Shown: one piece after another, positions 1 through 6,410 of the stretch
Numbering within the stretch: position 1 is the stretch's first letter
Layout of the letters: the number at the start of each line of letters is the position of its first letter
Source: CAZIQY01 sp964541605
Lineage (GTDB): Bacteria; Desulfobacterota; Syntrophia; Syntrophales; UBA2185
Assembly (NCBI GenBank): GCA_964541605.1
Contig: CAZIQY010000115.1
Location: 1-6,959, forward strand
Length of the DNA stretch: 6,959 nucleotides
Reading direction: 5' to 3'
Notes under the pieces: model-generated
The model's input: the letters and a program-made list of their open reading frames with translations, nothing else
Databases searched by the model: none
Told to the model about the DNA's origin: nothing
Position numbers and translations under genes: made by a program

Positions 1-53
1 GGTGGCTCACTTTTCACGACCGAAAATGGCTCACTTTGAAAAGACCGTTGACA
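1..53. mobile_element. Terminus of an IS21-family insertion sequence (partial)
   Basis: The 11-mer TGGCTCACTTT occurs at 3-13 and again at 27-37, a 24-base spacing. Read on the minus strand, the segment starts TGTCAACGGTC and then shows two copies of a GTGAGCCA-type repeat. IS21-family elements begin with TG, end with CA, and carry multiple subterminal repeats near each end that bind the IstA transposase, often of the form TGAAAAGTGAGCCA; this segment fits. I place the junction at position 53, the A of the terminal CA, because hsdS-like coding stops there. istA and istB are not in the window and must lie to the left. The target duplication cannot be checked because the other end is missing. 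The element boundary is inferred from the repeat pattern, not from a database match. Confidence 0.72.
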
Positions 54-454
54 CCTTCAGTACTCTGTATACAATATTCAACAAATCTATGATCTGCTAT
101 TGTTTGATCGACCGTGAGTTTGATACAGCTTGATGCAATGATACCATACGAAAAATTATGTGGGAAAATGCCTGACTTGCCGATCGTGGCACCAGTTTTT
201 GCAACGATGATGTCGCCTGGAACAACCTTGCTCCTTTTAAGCTGGGTCGCCTTTCTTTCAGAAATAAAAACCAGATTATCAGAAAGAAACTGGCCTGAAT
301 AAGATGTATTTATAACGCGAACAACCGGTACACCTTCAACCTCATATTCCGAAGCATGTAGCTGTGTACCAAATGGGCCATCTACAATCGAAAACTTGTC
401 TTTAGCAGCAATGTCTGCCAAGGATTTCTCTTCAAAACCTTCCACGGCACTCAT
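14..454 (-). pseudogene. hsdS: Type I restriction enzyme specificity subunit HsdS, truncated by an insertion
   Basis: HsdS recognises the two halves of the target DNA sequence through two target recognition domains and holds HsdM and HsdR in the complex. The 146-residue product begins like a first recognition domain (Methylase_S family). DGPFGTQL is at residues 25-32, followed by GVPVVRVIN and, at 79-92, the PGDIIVAKTGATIG strand typical of these domains. Normal HsdS is about 400-450 residues, so only about 133 native residues remain. Codon 134 spans the junction with the IS21-type end, and the last 12 residues and the stop codon come from the element. The start is ATG at 454, one base after the stop of the preceding gene, with AAGGAGG (464-470) nine bases upstream inside that gene, so translation is coupled. 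The second recognition domain and both conserved spacer helices are lost, so I expect it to be non-functional. Confidence 0.85.
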
Positions 455-455
455 T

Positions 456-1970
456 TCACTCCCCCTCCTTCGCCAGTTTCACGATGAGGTCACGCCCTTT
501 CCGGGTGAGCCGGTATTTCTGTTTGCTGCTTGTGGGTTTATGAGGAATGGTCATTTCGATGAGACCAGCGGTGAGTGCTGGTACGAGATAAGCATCCCTA
601 AAGTAGTTTTCATGCCGAAGGGACAGCGCTGCCTGGATATCAGTACGTTTCATCTCGCCAACCAGTAATGCCAGGAGCCTCTTTACTTCCCCGGTGACTT
701 CCCCGGTGACTACCCCGGCGACTTCCTCGGTAATCCCCCCTACGGCTTTGAAGGCCAGTTCAGGCTTTCTTCGGATAGTAACCACAAAGCCGTCCGTGAG
801 GGCAAACTCCGGCTCATCAAGGCCGAAATTACGGCAGCGCCTGATCATATCGCCTGTTCCGGTGCCCATGCGCTCGATGTACTTGGTAAGATAAAGAGGT
901 TCGGCCAATAAGGGATTACAGGGAACGGAGCCGTGGGGTTTGCGCAACTTGGCAAGGGTCAGGGGCGGCGGAAGGGTGCCGGGGTTCCAAACCTCCAGCC
1001 GATCTGCAAAAAGCATTACCTGCACACTGCCGTTGCTCGTATAGTCCCGATGGGCTACGGCATTGACGATGGCCTCACTGATTACTTCAGGGGGCATTTC
1101 ATAGGCAACGGGTGCTTGTACACTCTGGGTGCGGGTGCCGACGGCAAGATCAATTTTGGAGAGCACGAAATCAACAGCCTGATCCACCAGGTCAAAGACT
1201 GTTCCCTTGTAGACTCGGTAAAAGGGAATGGGTTTGGTTATCTCGATGCTGTGAAAATGGGCGCACTTGATTTCAGAGGAAATAAGGAAGCGTTGCGGCT
1301 GTTTTCCAAAGAGCAGGATCGCGGCATTGCTCGGTCGTTCTTTGTCAAGGAGATTCAGATGCGTAAGAATCTCCATGGACGTTGAGTCTTCTGGCAACGG
1401 GAAACCTCTGGCTCGCCGGGCCAGCGTCAGAAATGTATGAATTTTTTCTTCATCCAGATCGTCAATGGTGGCCTTCCGGCAGAAAGAAGCGTCAAAGGGC
1501 ACTGAGCGTATCAACTCGTGCTCATCAAGATATTGGACAAGGCTGCCATACAGAGCGGCTACCAGTTCTGAAGCACTGACAAAACGGCGCCTCACTACCT
1601 GGTCTCCTACCTCCTTGATAAGAGCTTGCATTTGCGGGGTCTTGCTGCGATCATCGGCCCCTTTGACAAATATGAGTCGATGTTTACCAAGCTGTGTCGC
1701 CAGGTCGTATTCCCGGTGTGTTGGAGAGTATCCTTTCTTATCCGTGATTCCGTATTCCTTGCCGAATAGTCCTACGTAAATGTTGCATCGTTTAACCTCA
1801 TGGAGGTAGACTTCGTCAGCCCCCCTGTCTACTGCCGGCACGTCTTCAAAGAGAAAGACATCAAAGAATCGACGTAGAAGAGGATCGCCGCGAAGAAAGT
1901 CCCGCAGCGCCTTGCGCTCTTTGGCAAACTCCTTTTGCACACTGCTTATAAAGATTCGTATATTGATCAC
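456..1970 (-). CDS. DUF4062 / GHKL-like ATPase / winged-helix accessory protein of the type I RM operon
   Basis: This is a 504-residue soluble protein with three parts. Residues 3-105 match DUF4062, with RIFISSVQKEFAKER at 5-19, YLHEVKRCNIYVGLFGKEYG at 55-74 and THREYDLA at 84-91. Residues 165-400 match the ATP-binding C-terminal region of COG2865 / RecG-C-like regulators. It has an N-box-like EAIVNAVAHRDY at 299-310, DRLEVWNPG at 323-331 and a glycine-rich GTGTGDM at 369-375. Residues 430-500 form a winged helix ending in KQKYRLTRKG. A four-residue repeat (TGEV type) links the last two parts. COG2865 proteins usually start with an AlbA_2 (Schlafen-type) domain; here DUF4062 takes that place. 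The GTG start at 1970 overlaps the hsdM stop as GTGA, with GGAGG (1978-1982) seven bases upstream. The gene sits between hsdM and hsdS, so a role in control of, or defence alongside, the RM system is inferred. No enzymatic activity is proven by the sequence. Confidence 0.85.
   Translation of the reverse strand: MINIRIFISSVQKEFAKERKALRDFLRGDPLLRRFFDVFLFEDVPAVDRGADEVYLHEVKRCNIYVGLFGKEYGITDKKGYSPTHREYDLATQLGKHRLIFVKGADDRSKTPQMQALIKEVGDQVVRRRFVSASELVAALYGSLVQYLDEHELIRSVPFDASFCRKATIDDLDEEKIHTFLTLARRARGFPLPEDSTSMEILTHLNLLDKERPSNAAILLFGKQPQRFLISSEIKCAHFHSIEITKPIPFYRVYKGTVFDLVDQAVDFVLSKIDLAVGTRTQSVQAPVAYEMPPEVISEAIVNAVAHRDYTSNGSVQVMLFADRLEVWNPGTLPPPLTLAKLRKPHGSVPCNPLLAEPLYLTKYIERMGTGTGDMIRRCRNFGLDEPEFALTDGFVVTIRRKPELAFKAVGGITEEVAGVVTGEVTGEVKRLLALLVGEMKRTDIQAALSLRHENYFRDAYLVPALTAGLIEMTIPHKPTSSKQKYRLTRKGRDLIVKLAKEGE
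685..732 (-). repeat. Four-unit 12-bp tandem repeat within the accessory gene
   Basis: Four consecutive 12-base units cover this stretch. The units at 685-696 and 697-708 are identical (ACTTCCCCGGTG on the plus strand). The units at 709-720 and 721-732 differ from them at a few positions. On the coding strand they give TEEV-AGVV-TGEV-TGEV (about residues 414-429), lying between the ATPase-like region and the winged helix. Because each unit is 12 bases, copy-number change would lengthen or shorten the linker without breaking the frame. Short tandem repeats at this point are common in COG2865-type proteins, from general knowledge of the family. Confidence 0.8.
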
Positions 1971-4651
1971 GATGCGTCCTCCGTATAGCCGAGCGCCTTC
2001 AGATATCTATCAAGTGTCTTTAGAGTCTCGGCCCTCTCTTGTTCAAGCTGACGGCTGGAGGTGGCATACTTATTCCAGAGGTTTTCCACCCCGGCAATGA
2101 ATGAGCGCTTTTCGGCATTGAGATAACGGTTCAATTCATTGGCGGCAAGATCATAGAGTTTTTTCAGGATGAGGCGGCGGGCATCTTCCTCGGTAAGCTG
2201 GCCGCCTATGGCAGAGAGGATTGATTCGGTTTTGGCAATACGTTTTTCAAGAGCAATTTTGTCTTTGTTCAGGGCGGTGATTTTCTTTTTGTCGTCTTTG
2301 TTGGCGCTACTGAGATTTTTCAGTTGTACCTCCACCTGCCGAATCAGTTCTTTATTTTCGGCCTCGAAATCGCTGCCTCCCAAGCGTTTGAGCCGGAGCT
2401 TGATCTCCAGTTCGTCGGTTTTGGATTTCAACTCGGCTTTGTTTTCTTTGATTCGTTTTTCAATGGCTGCTATTGCCTTCTCTTGTATTCGCAAGTGTTC
2501 AAGCTCTTTCCGTGCTGAGTCGCTTGTACTGTCTTTGAGGTCGTCGATGAGTTCTTTGAGAATCTTTTTAATGACAGTGACGGTGACGTTCTCATCTTCT
2601 TCAGGCTCATAGGCGGCGACTTCCTGCGCCGTTTCCACTGCCTCGGTCAATTCGCTCTGGGCCTCGTTGATCTGTGCCTCCAGCATTTCAATCTCGTCGG
2701 CCTCCGCCTGAAAATATTCGGCAATGAGGTATTCATCAGGGATCAGCGTATGGTGCCAGCCGATTGAGATAATTGTCTTCAGGTCATAACGAATCTGCTG
2801 CCACCAGTTCACAAAGACGCCGGCGCTTTTGAATTCATCGAGCACATTCAGAGGAATGAGTTTCTCTTTTAGTGTTGTCAGGAGTTCGAAACGTACTTCC
2901 GGCAGTTTCTTGCCGTCGCTGAGCATGGCAAAATCCTCGCGGGCCACAGACCACCAAACTTCGAGAGCCTTATGGTGCGTGGCAATTATCTGCTGGAGCG
3001 CAAGATCGGCTTCGAGAGTCGTCTTGATGGCTGGCTTTGCTTCAATTTCCTGGCGGAAAGTCAGATAGCCGGGTCGCTCCGCCCGGAACAGTGAATAAGC
3101 CTTGATCCCGAAACGGGCAAAATCAGCGGCACGGGCATTGACCTCAGTCTCCGGGATACCTCCAATCAGGTGTGCCTGTACATCTTCCGGTTCCGGCTCG
3201 GGGGTATTGTCAATGTAACGGCGGATATTGAGGTTATAGTCATGGGTTTCAACGATCTCGGATTTATCCACTAGGCGGCTATATTTAGGAATCTCCAGTT
3301 TGTTCGTGAAGACAAAGTCGATCTTTTCGATGTCCTCCGGGCGCAACTTGTTCTGGGCCTTGCCTTCGGCGTATTCGCGGTCGGCGTTGATAAAGAGCAC
3401 CTTGTTTTGCATGGTTTCCGCTTTATTCTTGCTTGCTACGATCACACACGCAGGGATGCCCGTGCCGTAAAATAGACCAGGCGGCAGGCTGATGATCGCT
3501 TCGATGACATCGTCATTGATAAAGATTTCACGGATCAATTTTTCCTTGCCGCCGCGGAAGAGAACTCCGTGAGGCATTATTGTAGCCATGTGCCCCCGAG
3601 GTTTGAGGCTGGCCAGCATGTGCTGCACAAACATGAGATCGGCCTTTTTGCCTGTCTCGGGACACCATTCACGGAAACGGCTGGTGAATTTCATGTTGGC
3701 ACGGCTATAGTTCTGAGAAAAGGGCGGATTCGCGAGGACGCGGTCAAACTTTCGCACCTGGCCGTTCTCAAGAATCAGAGGGTCCTCGAGGGTGTCGCCG
3801 TTTTCGATGGTGAAACGGGTGATGTTATGGAGGATCATGTTCATATTGCAGATCGACCAGACCGTGCCGTTGGAGTCCTGACCGTAGAGGAAGATATCAT
3901 TAGAGTCCTGTCCCTGTTCCTCCACGTACTGATGAGACTGAATGAGAAAGCCGCCGGAGCCGACTGTAGGATCGTAGATTTCGTTGCCAGCTTCCGGCTT
4001 TGTAAGCTGCACCAGGAGGCGCACCACTTCGGCGGGTGTGTAGAACTCGCCTCCTTTCTTTCCCGCGCTATCGGCAAAAAATTTGATCAGGTATTCGTAG
4101 GCAGCACCAAGCAAGTCGGGAAACTCGAAGTTGTCGTTGATGAGTACGAATTGGGGCTGATTGAAATGGTCCAGCAGATCCTTCCACTTCTGGTCAGGAA
4201 TCTTGGTCTTTCCTTTAACAGCGTTAAAATCAATGTTGTTCTTGAGCACCCCGGCAAGGGCGTCGTTTCCCTCTTCAACAGCAGCAATGGCCTTGTTGAG
4301 CATGTTGCCGATATCGTATTTGAGGTCTTTTAACGCCGGGACCATTTCTCCACTTTCGTCGATCCATGGTTCATGCCAGCGCGCGCGCACGGGGACGAAG
4401 AATGTCTCGCCGTAGGAGGTTTTGTCTTCAAGCAGTTCTTTGACGAGATCGGGCTGATCCTTCAGATGAATAAAATCTTTATTTCGCAGTTGCTCGCGCT
4501 TGCGGTCGAACTCATCGGAGAGGCGCTTGAGGAACAGCATACCGAAGATGAATTCCTTGAATTCCGATGCGTCCATCTTTCCGCGGAGTATATCGGCGGC
4601 CTTGAAGAGAAAAGATTCGAGTTGGGAAAGGGTGATTTTTTCAGTGGGCAA
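1967..4651 (-). CDS. hsdM: Type I restriction-modification DNA methyltransferase subunit HsdM
   Basis: HsdM transfers a methyl group from S-adenosylmethionine to the N6 of adenine in a site chosen by HsdS. The 894-residue protein has the HsdM N-terminal helical domain (about 8-150), the EFYTP signature at 202-206, S-adenosylmethionine motif I DPTVGSGGF at 227-235, and catalytic motif IV NPPF at 308-311. The core ends near the YNLNIRRYID segment (472-481). This core of about 480-500 residues is the usual HsdM length. A further 400 residues follow, with charged, heptad-like helical sequence from about 650 to 830 suggesting a coiled coil. The TTG start at 4651 is chosen because an in-frame TGA lies at 4655-4657 and AGGAGA lies eight bases upstream; the next in-frame ATG is codon 26, inside the conserved domain. 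The gene leads the operon and overlaps the next gene by four bases. The subunit appears intact, but its HsdS partner is broken. Confidence 0.95.
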   Translation of the reverse strand: MPTEKITLSQLESFLFKAADILRGKMDASEFKEFIFGMLFLKRLSDEFDRKREQLRNKDFIHLKDQPDLVKELLEDKTSYGETFFVPVRARWHEPWIDESGEMVPALKDLKYDIGNMLNKAIAAVEEGNDALAGVLKNNIDFNAVKGKTKIPDQKWKDLLDHFNQPQFVLINDNFEFPDLLGAAYEYLIKFFADSAGKKGGEFYTPAEVVRLLVQLTKPEAGNEIYDPTVGSGGFLIQSHQYVEEQGQDSNDIFLYGQDSNGTVWSICNMNMILHNITRFTIENGDTLEDPLILENGQVRKFDRVLANPPFSQNYSRANMKFTSRFREWCPETGKKADLMFVQHMLASLKPRGHMATIMPHGVLFRGGKEKLIREIFINDDVIEAIISLPPGLFYGTGIPACVIVASKNKAETMQNKVLFINADREYAEGKAQNKLRPEDIEKIDFVFTNKLEIPKYSRLVDKSEIVETHDYNLNIRRYIDNTPEPEPEDVQAHLIGGIPETEVNARAADFARFGIKAYSLFRAERPGYLTFRQEIEAKPAIKTTLEADLALQQIIATHHKALEVWWSVAREDFAMLSDGKKLPEVRFELLTTLKEKLIPLNVLDEFKSAGVFVNWWQQIRYDLKTIISIGWHHTLIPDEYLIAEYFQAEADEIEMLEAQINEAQSELTEAVETAQEVAAYEPEEDENVTVTVIKKILKELIDDLKDSTSDSARKELEHLRIQEKAIAAIEKRIKENKAELKSKTDELEIKLRLKRLGGSDFEAENKELIRQVEVQLKNLSSANKDDKKKITALNKDKIALEKRIAKTESILSAIGGQLTEEDARRLILKKLYDLAANELNRYLNAEKRSFIAGVENLWNKYATSSRQLEQERAETLKTLDRYLKALGYTEDAS

Positions 4652-4659
4652 TACTCAAT

Positions 4660-4665
4660 TCTCCT
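4660..4665 (-). promoter_or_regulatory. Ribosome binding site deciding the TTG start of hsdM
   Basis: On the minus strand AGGAGA is followed by an eight-base spacer and then TTG at 4651. The in-frame TGA two codons upstream of that TTG rules out any longer product, so this site supports the unusual start codon. Confidence 0.75.
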
Positions 4666-4730
4666 ATAAGGTTATTCAAATGAAAGGTAGAACTGAATTA
4701 TTTTACTCTATTTATACATTAGCTCCATTT

Positions 4731-4757
4731 ATTATATGGCTATCTTCAATACCACAA
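4731..4757 (-). promoter_or_regulatory. Candidate sigma70-type promoter of the hsdM operon
   Basis: On the minus strand a perfect TATAAT (4731-4736) is preceded by TTGTGG (4752-4757) with a 15-base spacer, which is short and makes the -35 weak. The start point would be near 4724, leaving a leader of about 73 bases before hsdM. The region is AT-rich, so a chance TATAAT is quite possible. Confidence 0.35.
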
Positions 4758-4772
4758 TATTTTTAAAAATAT
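4757..4772. repeat. 16-bp perfect AT palindrome between the lipoprotein gene and hsdM
   Basis: ATATTTTTAAAAATAT is a perfect palindrome starting just after the stop codon of the upstream lipoprotein gene and touching the candidate -35 of hsdM. It could be a weak terminator, an operator, or an accident of AT-rich sequence. It lacks the GC stem of a standard intrinsic terminator. Confidence 0.4.
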
Positions 4773-4777
4773 AATCA

Positions 4778-5233
4778 CTAATCAATGATTTCTAATCTGA
4801 GCCCTGAAACCGTGTCTTTGGTTTTAACAAGAAGGGTCAATGAATAAGGATCATTCTTGAAGGTGTTTGGTTTGCTGTTCTCAATGAATCCTGCCGTATG
4901 CAGTCTTTTCCTGGCTTCGTCAACCGTCATGCCGATAGTGACCCCGAACATGCTGGTTGCAGGATTCAGCGTTATGATTTTTCGTATGCGTTTGTTGAAT
5001 CCATAACCGATTATTATATCCAATGCATCAAAATTGCGGTCATATCCTCTAATGCAAGGCTCTTCCACAGCTTTGATACCGTTGATTTCCGTGAAATCGG
5101 CGGTGGAAAAAGGAACGGCTCCAAAAACATTGATCTGCTTTGCAAGGGCACTATTCCCTGTATTGAGGGTGGAACAGCCAACAATCAGTGTGGATAATAT
5201 TGCCGCTACTATAACGGAAATAAGAATCTTCAT
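4778..5233 (-). CDS. Small lipoprotein of unknown function
   Basis: The 151-residue product starts MKILISVIVAAILSTLIVGC, a clear type II signal peptide with lipobox IVGC and lipidated Cys20, so it should be anchored to a membrane on the periplasmic side. The mature part has one more cysteine (C60) and a segment at 96-116 (FGVTIGMTVDEARKRLHTAGF is the pattern G-x-T-x-x-E-A-x-x-x-L-x-x-x-G-F). That motif recalls small periplasmic domains of the SmpA/BamE type, but the resemblance is too short to name a family. I do not recognise the gene. The start is set by the signal peptide; there is no good Shine-Dalgarno sequence before it, and a strong hairpin ends 14 bases upstream. It follows the rhodanese gene by 55 bases in the same direction and could be its distal partner or a separate unit. 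Confidence 0.7.
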   Translation of the reverse strand: MKILISVIVAAILSTLIVGCSTLNTGNSALAKQINVFGAVPFSTADFTEINGIKAVEEPCIRGYDRNFDALDIIIGYGFNKRIRKIITLNPATSMFGVTIGMTVDEARKRLHTAGFIENSKPNTFKNDPYSLTLLVKTKDTVSGLRLEIID

Positions 5234-5247
5234 AGAACTATGGAGAG

Positions 5248-5274
5248 ATAGGGCTGCTCTTTCAGCAGCCCTAT
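5248..5274 (-). terminator. Strong hairpin after the rhodanese gene, possible terminator or attenuator
   Basis: ATAGGGCTGCT (5248-5258) and AGCAGCCCTAT (5264-5274) form a perfect 11-bp stem with a five-base loop. It starts 14 bases after the rhodanese stop codon in the direction of transcription. The minus strand after the stem reads CTCTCC rather than a T-run, so it is not a textbook Rho-independent terminator. It could instead stabilise the 3' end of the rhodanese mRNA or reduce read-through into the next gene. Confidence 0.5.
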
Positions 5275-5288
5275 TATGAAACTAAAAT

Positions 5289-5789
5289 CTATTTTACGAT
5301 TGGATAACCCGCTTCAACCCAAGCCGTGATTCCGCCAGGGTATTTGGAAACGTTTTTGTAACCTTCATCAACAAGAATTTTTGCCCCGATAGTGCTTCTT
5401 CTACAGGCGACAAATCCGCAGTAAACAACGATTTCCTTCTCCTTGTCGGACCCGGCAACTTTAAGCAGGTTGTCCTTATCAGCTTGAGTAAGTTCCTTTT
5501 CCGTCTTTGGCAGCGGAGCGCTGAGTGCGCCAGGAAGGGCGCCAAAATTCTTGTCTTCTTCAACGGGGAGCGTGCTGATAATGGTTATTTTTTTGCCTTC
5601 ATCAAGCATTTTCTTCAATTCAGAAGTAGTTACAAGCTTGAAACCACCAGCCTTTGCGTCGGCTACAAGCTTAACAGCCGCATTTTCAATGGGAATTTCC
5701 TTGCCTTTGACCGAAGTCCCGTGACCGGCGCAGCCTGCAAGCGCCAAAGATGCTAAAGCAACAAGTATATACAACCCGAATTTCTTCAT
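5289..5789 (-). CDS. Lipoprotein with a rhodanese (sulfurtransferase-like) domain
   Basis: Rhodanese domains carry sulfur as a persulfide on a loop cysteine, or bind related substrates. The 166-residue product has a type II signal peptide with lipobox LAGC and lipidated Cys20, so it should sit in the cell envelope facing the periplasm. The domain covers about residues 45-166. The active loop is YCGFVACRRS with catalytic Cys124, plus a second cysteine at 129. The domain closes with the typical YPGGITAWVEAGYP at 150-163. The loop is of the longer YCxxxxCxxS type rather than CxxGxRS, so the physiological acceptor is unclear. The ATG start is well supported by GGGGAGG (5796-5802) six bases upstream. 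It heads a minus-strand unit that may include the downstream lipoprotein gene. The rhodanese fold call is firm; the substrate is unknown. Confidence 0.88.
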   Translation of the reverse strand: MKKFGLYILVALASLALAGCAGHGTSVKGKEIPIENAAVKLVADAKAGGFKLVTTSELKKMLDEGKKITIISTLPVEEDKNFGALPGALSAPLPKTEKELTQADKDNLLKVAGSDKEKEIVVYCGFVACRRSTIGAKILVDEGYKNVSKYPGGITAWVEAGYPIVK

Positions 5790-5836
5790 GAAAAACCTCC
5801 CCTATTTGATTTGATATGGCATTGCTTGTGTGGAGA

Positions 5837-5863
5837 AGTATATAATTATTTTAAATAAGTCAA
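5837..5863 (-). promoter_or_regulatory. Candidate sigma70-type promoter of the rhodanese gene
   Basis: On the minus strand TTGACT (5858-5863) and TATACT (5837-5842) are separated by 15 bases, slightly short. They lie about 50 bases before the rhodanese start in an AT-rich intergenic stretch. Confidence 0.45.
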
Positions 5864-5906
5864 ATAGCAATAAGGAATAGTATAGAGGTGGTTATTCTGA
5901 ATGTGA

Positions 5907-6119
5907 ATGGCATCAACACTTGCTCTTATTTTCCTATTAGGAGCATGCCTGGATATGGGAACAACTGGCGATTCGATGGCGCAGATAGTCATGAACTACT
6001 TGTTAAAAGGGTATGTACCTGCCGACATCACCTGGTGCTTGGAGGGGAAGCAATATGACGATTACATAAAAGAAAATTATGCCTCAAGTGGCAGTAGCCA
6101 TAGTTTTGAATATCTTTGA
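5907..6119 (+). CDS. Putative small lipoprotein or exported peptide, unrecognised
   Basis: This 70-codon frame begins MASTLALIFLLGAC, a hydrophobic stretch ending in a lipobox-like LGAC (Cys14). Unlike a normal signal peptide it has no Lys or Arg before the hydrophobic core. The rest is hydrophilic, with GYVPADITWCLEGKQYDDYI around residues 35-54. An in-frame TGA directly precedes the ATG, so no longer N-terminus is possible in this frame. The purine-rich AGAGGTGG (5884-5891) is nine bases from an upstream ATG at 5901 that is followed at once by TGA, and 15 bases from this start. I do not recognise a family. It may be a real small gene, a frameshifted remnant, or a chance frame. It is divergent from the rhodanese gene. 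Confidence 0.35.
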   Translation: MASTLALIFLLGACLDMGTTGDSMAQIVMNYLLKGYVPADITWCLEGKQYDDYIKENYASSGSSHSFEYL

Positions 6120-6130
6120 TGTAAATTTTC

Positions 6131-6159
6131 TTGACAAGCATTCTTTTTTAGAATATCTA
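6131..6159 (+). promoter_or_regulatory. Candidate promoter with perfect TTGACA box
   Basis: TTGACA at 6131-6136 is a perfect -35 hexamer. With a 17-base spacer the -10 is TATCTA (6154-6159), a weak match. A separate TATAAT lies at 6173-6178 but is not at a usable distance from TTGACA. Transcription would start near 6166 and run towards the terminator at 6411-6457. Confidence 0.4.
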
Positions 6160-6248
6160 CTAATTCAATAGATATAATAGTATATTATTGTATTGAAAGA
6201 TATCAAGATGTTACCAGGTATTGCTGAGATAAAAAATCGAGTCGTTAA

Positions 6249-6398
6249 AATGAGATATTTTACGTCAGAACCCAAATTTCAGAGAACTATCAACGCAAAT
6301 ATGTGTTGTATGGTCATGGTAATGTGCCGGCATATGGAAAGGCGCATTTTCCGGGAAAGGGGATATTCGTTTATGTAGATTTCTTCAATAAAACATAA
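6249..6398 (+). pseudogene. Start-less coding remnant, likely the 3' end of a gene
   Basis: The frame with codons from 6249 is open for 49 codons to a TAA at 6396-6398, directly after a TAA at 6246-6248, and has no ATG. Its translation includes ENYQRKYVLYGHG and then AYGKAHFPGKGIFVYVDFF, which is aromatic- and glycine-rich and more protein-like than the competing frame 6193-6378 (TTG start, many methionines and cysteines). The stop lies 12 bases before a strong intrinsic terminator, as expected for a true gene end. A run of four A at 6247-6250 marks where the other frame, reading MLPGIAEIKNRVVK from ATG 6208, would join it if one base were added, so a frameshift there is a reasonable reading. 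I do not recognise the family. The whole call is inference from composition and context. Confidence 0.35.
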
Positions 6399-6410
6399 AC
6401 GAGGGTAACG

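Noticed and set aside
685..744. CRISPR-like array at the tandem repeat
   Set aside because: The units are contiguous 12-mers without spacers and lie in frame inside a coding region.
3569..4333. Long plus-strand ORF of 254 codons
   Set aside because: It lies wholly opposite hsdM, whose methyltransferase motifs are clear in the minus strand, and its translation matches no recognisable domain; it is an antisense shadow.
5841..5846. Plus-strand TATAAT as a promoter for the ORF at 5907
   Set aside because: No -35 hexamer lies at 15-19 bases upstream (TTGCTT is only 13 away), and it falls inside the minus-strand promoter candidate.
6193..6378. 61-codon plus-strand ORF with TTG start
   Set aside because: Its 3' half has an odd run of methionines, cysteines and arginines, has no ribosome binding site of note, and the alternative frame ending at 6398 looks more protein-like.
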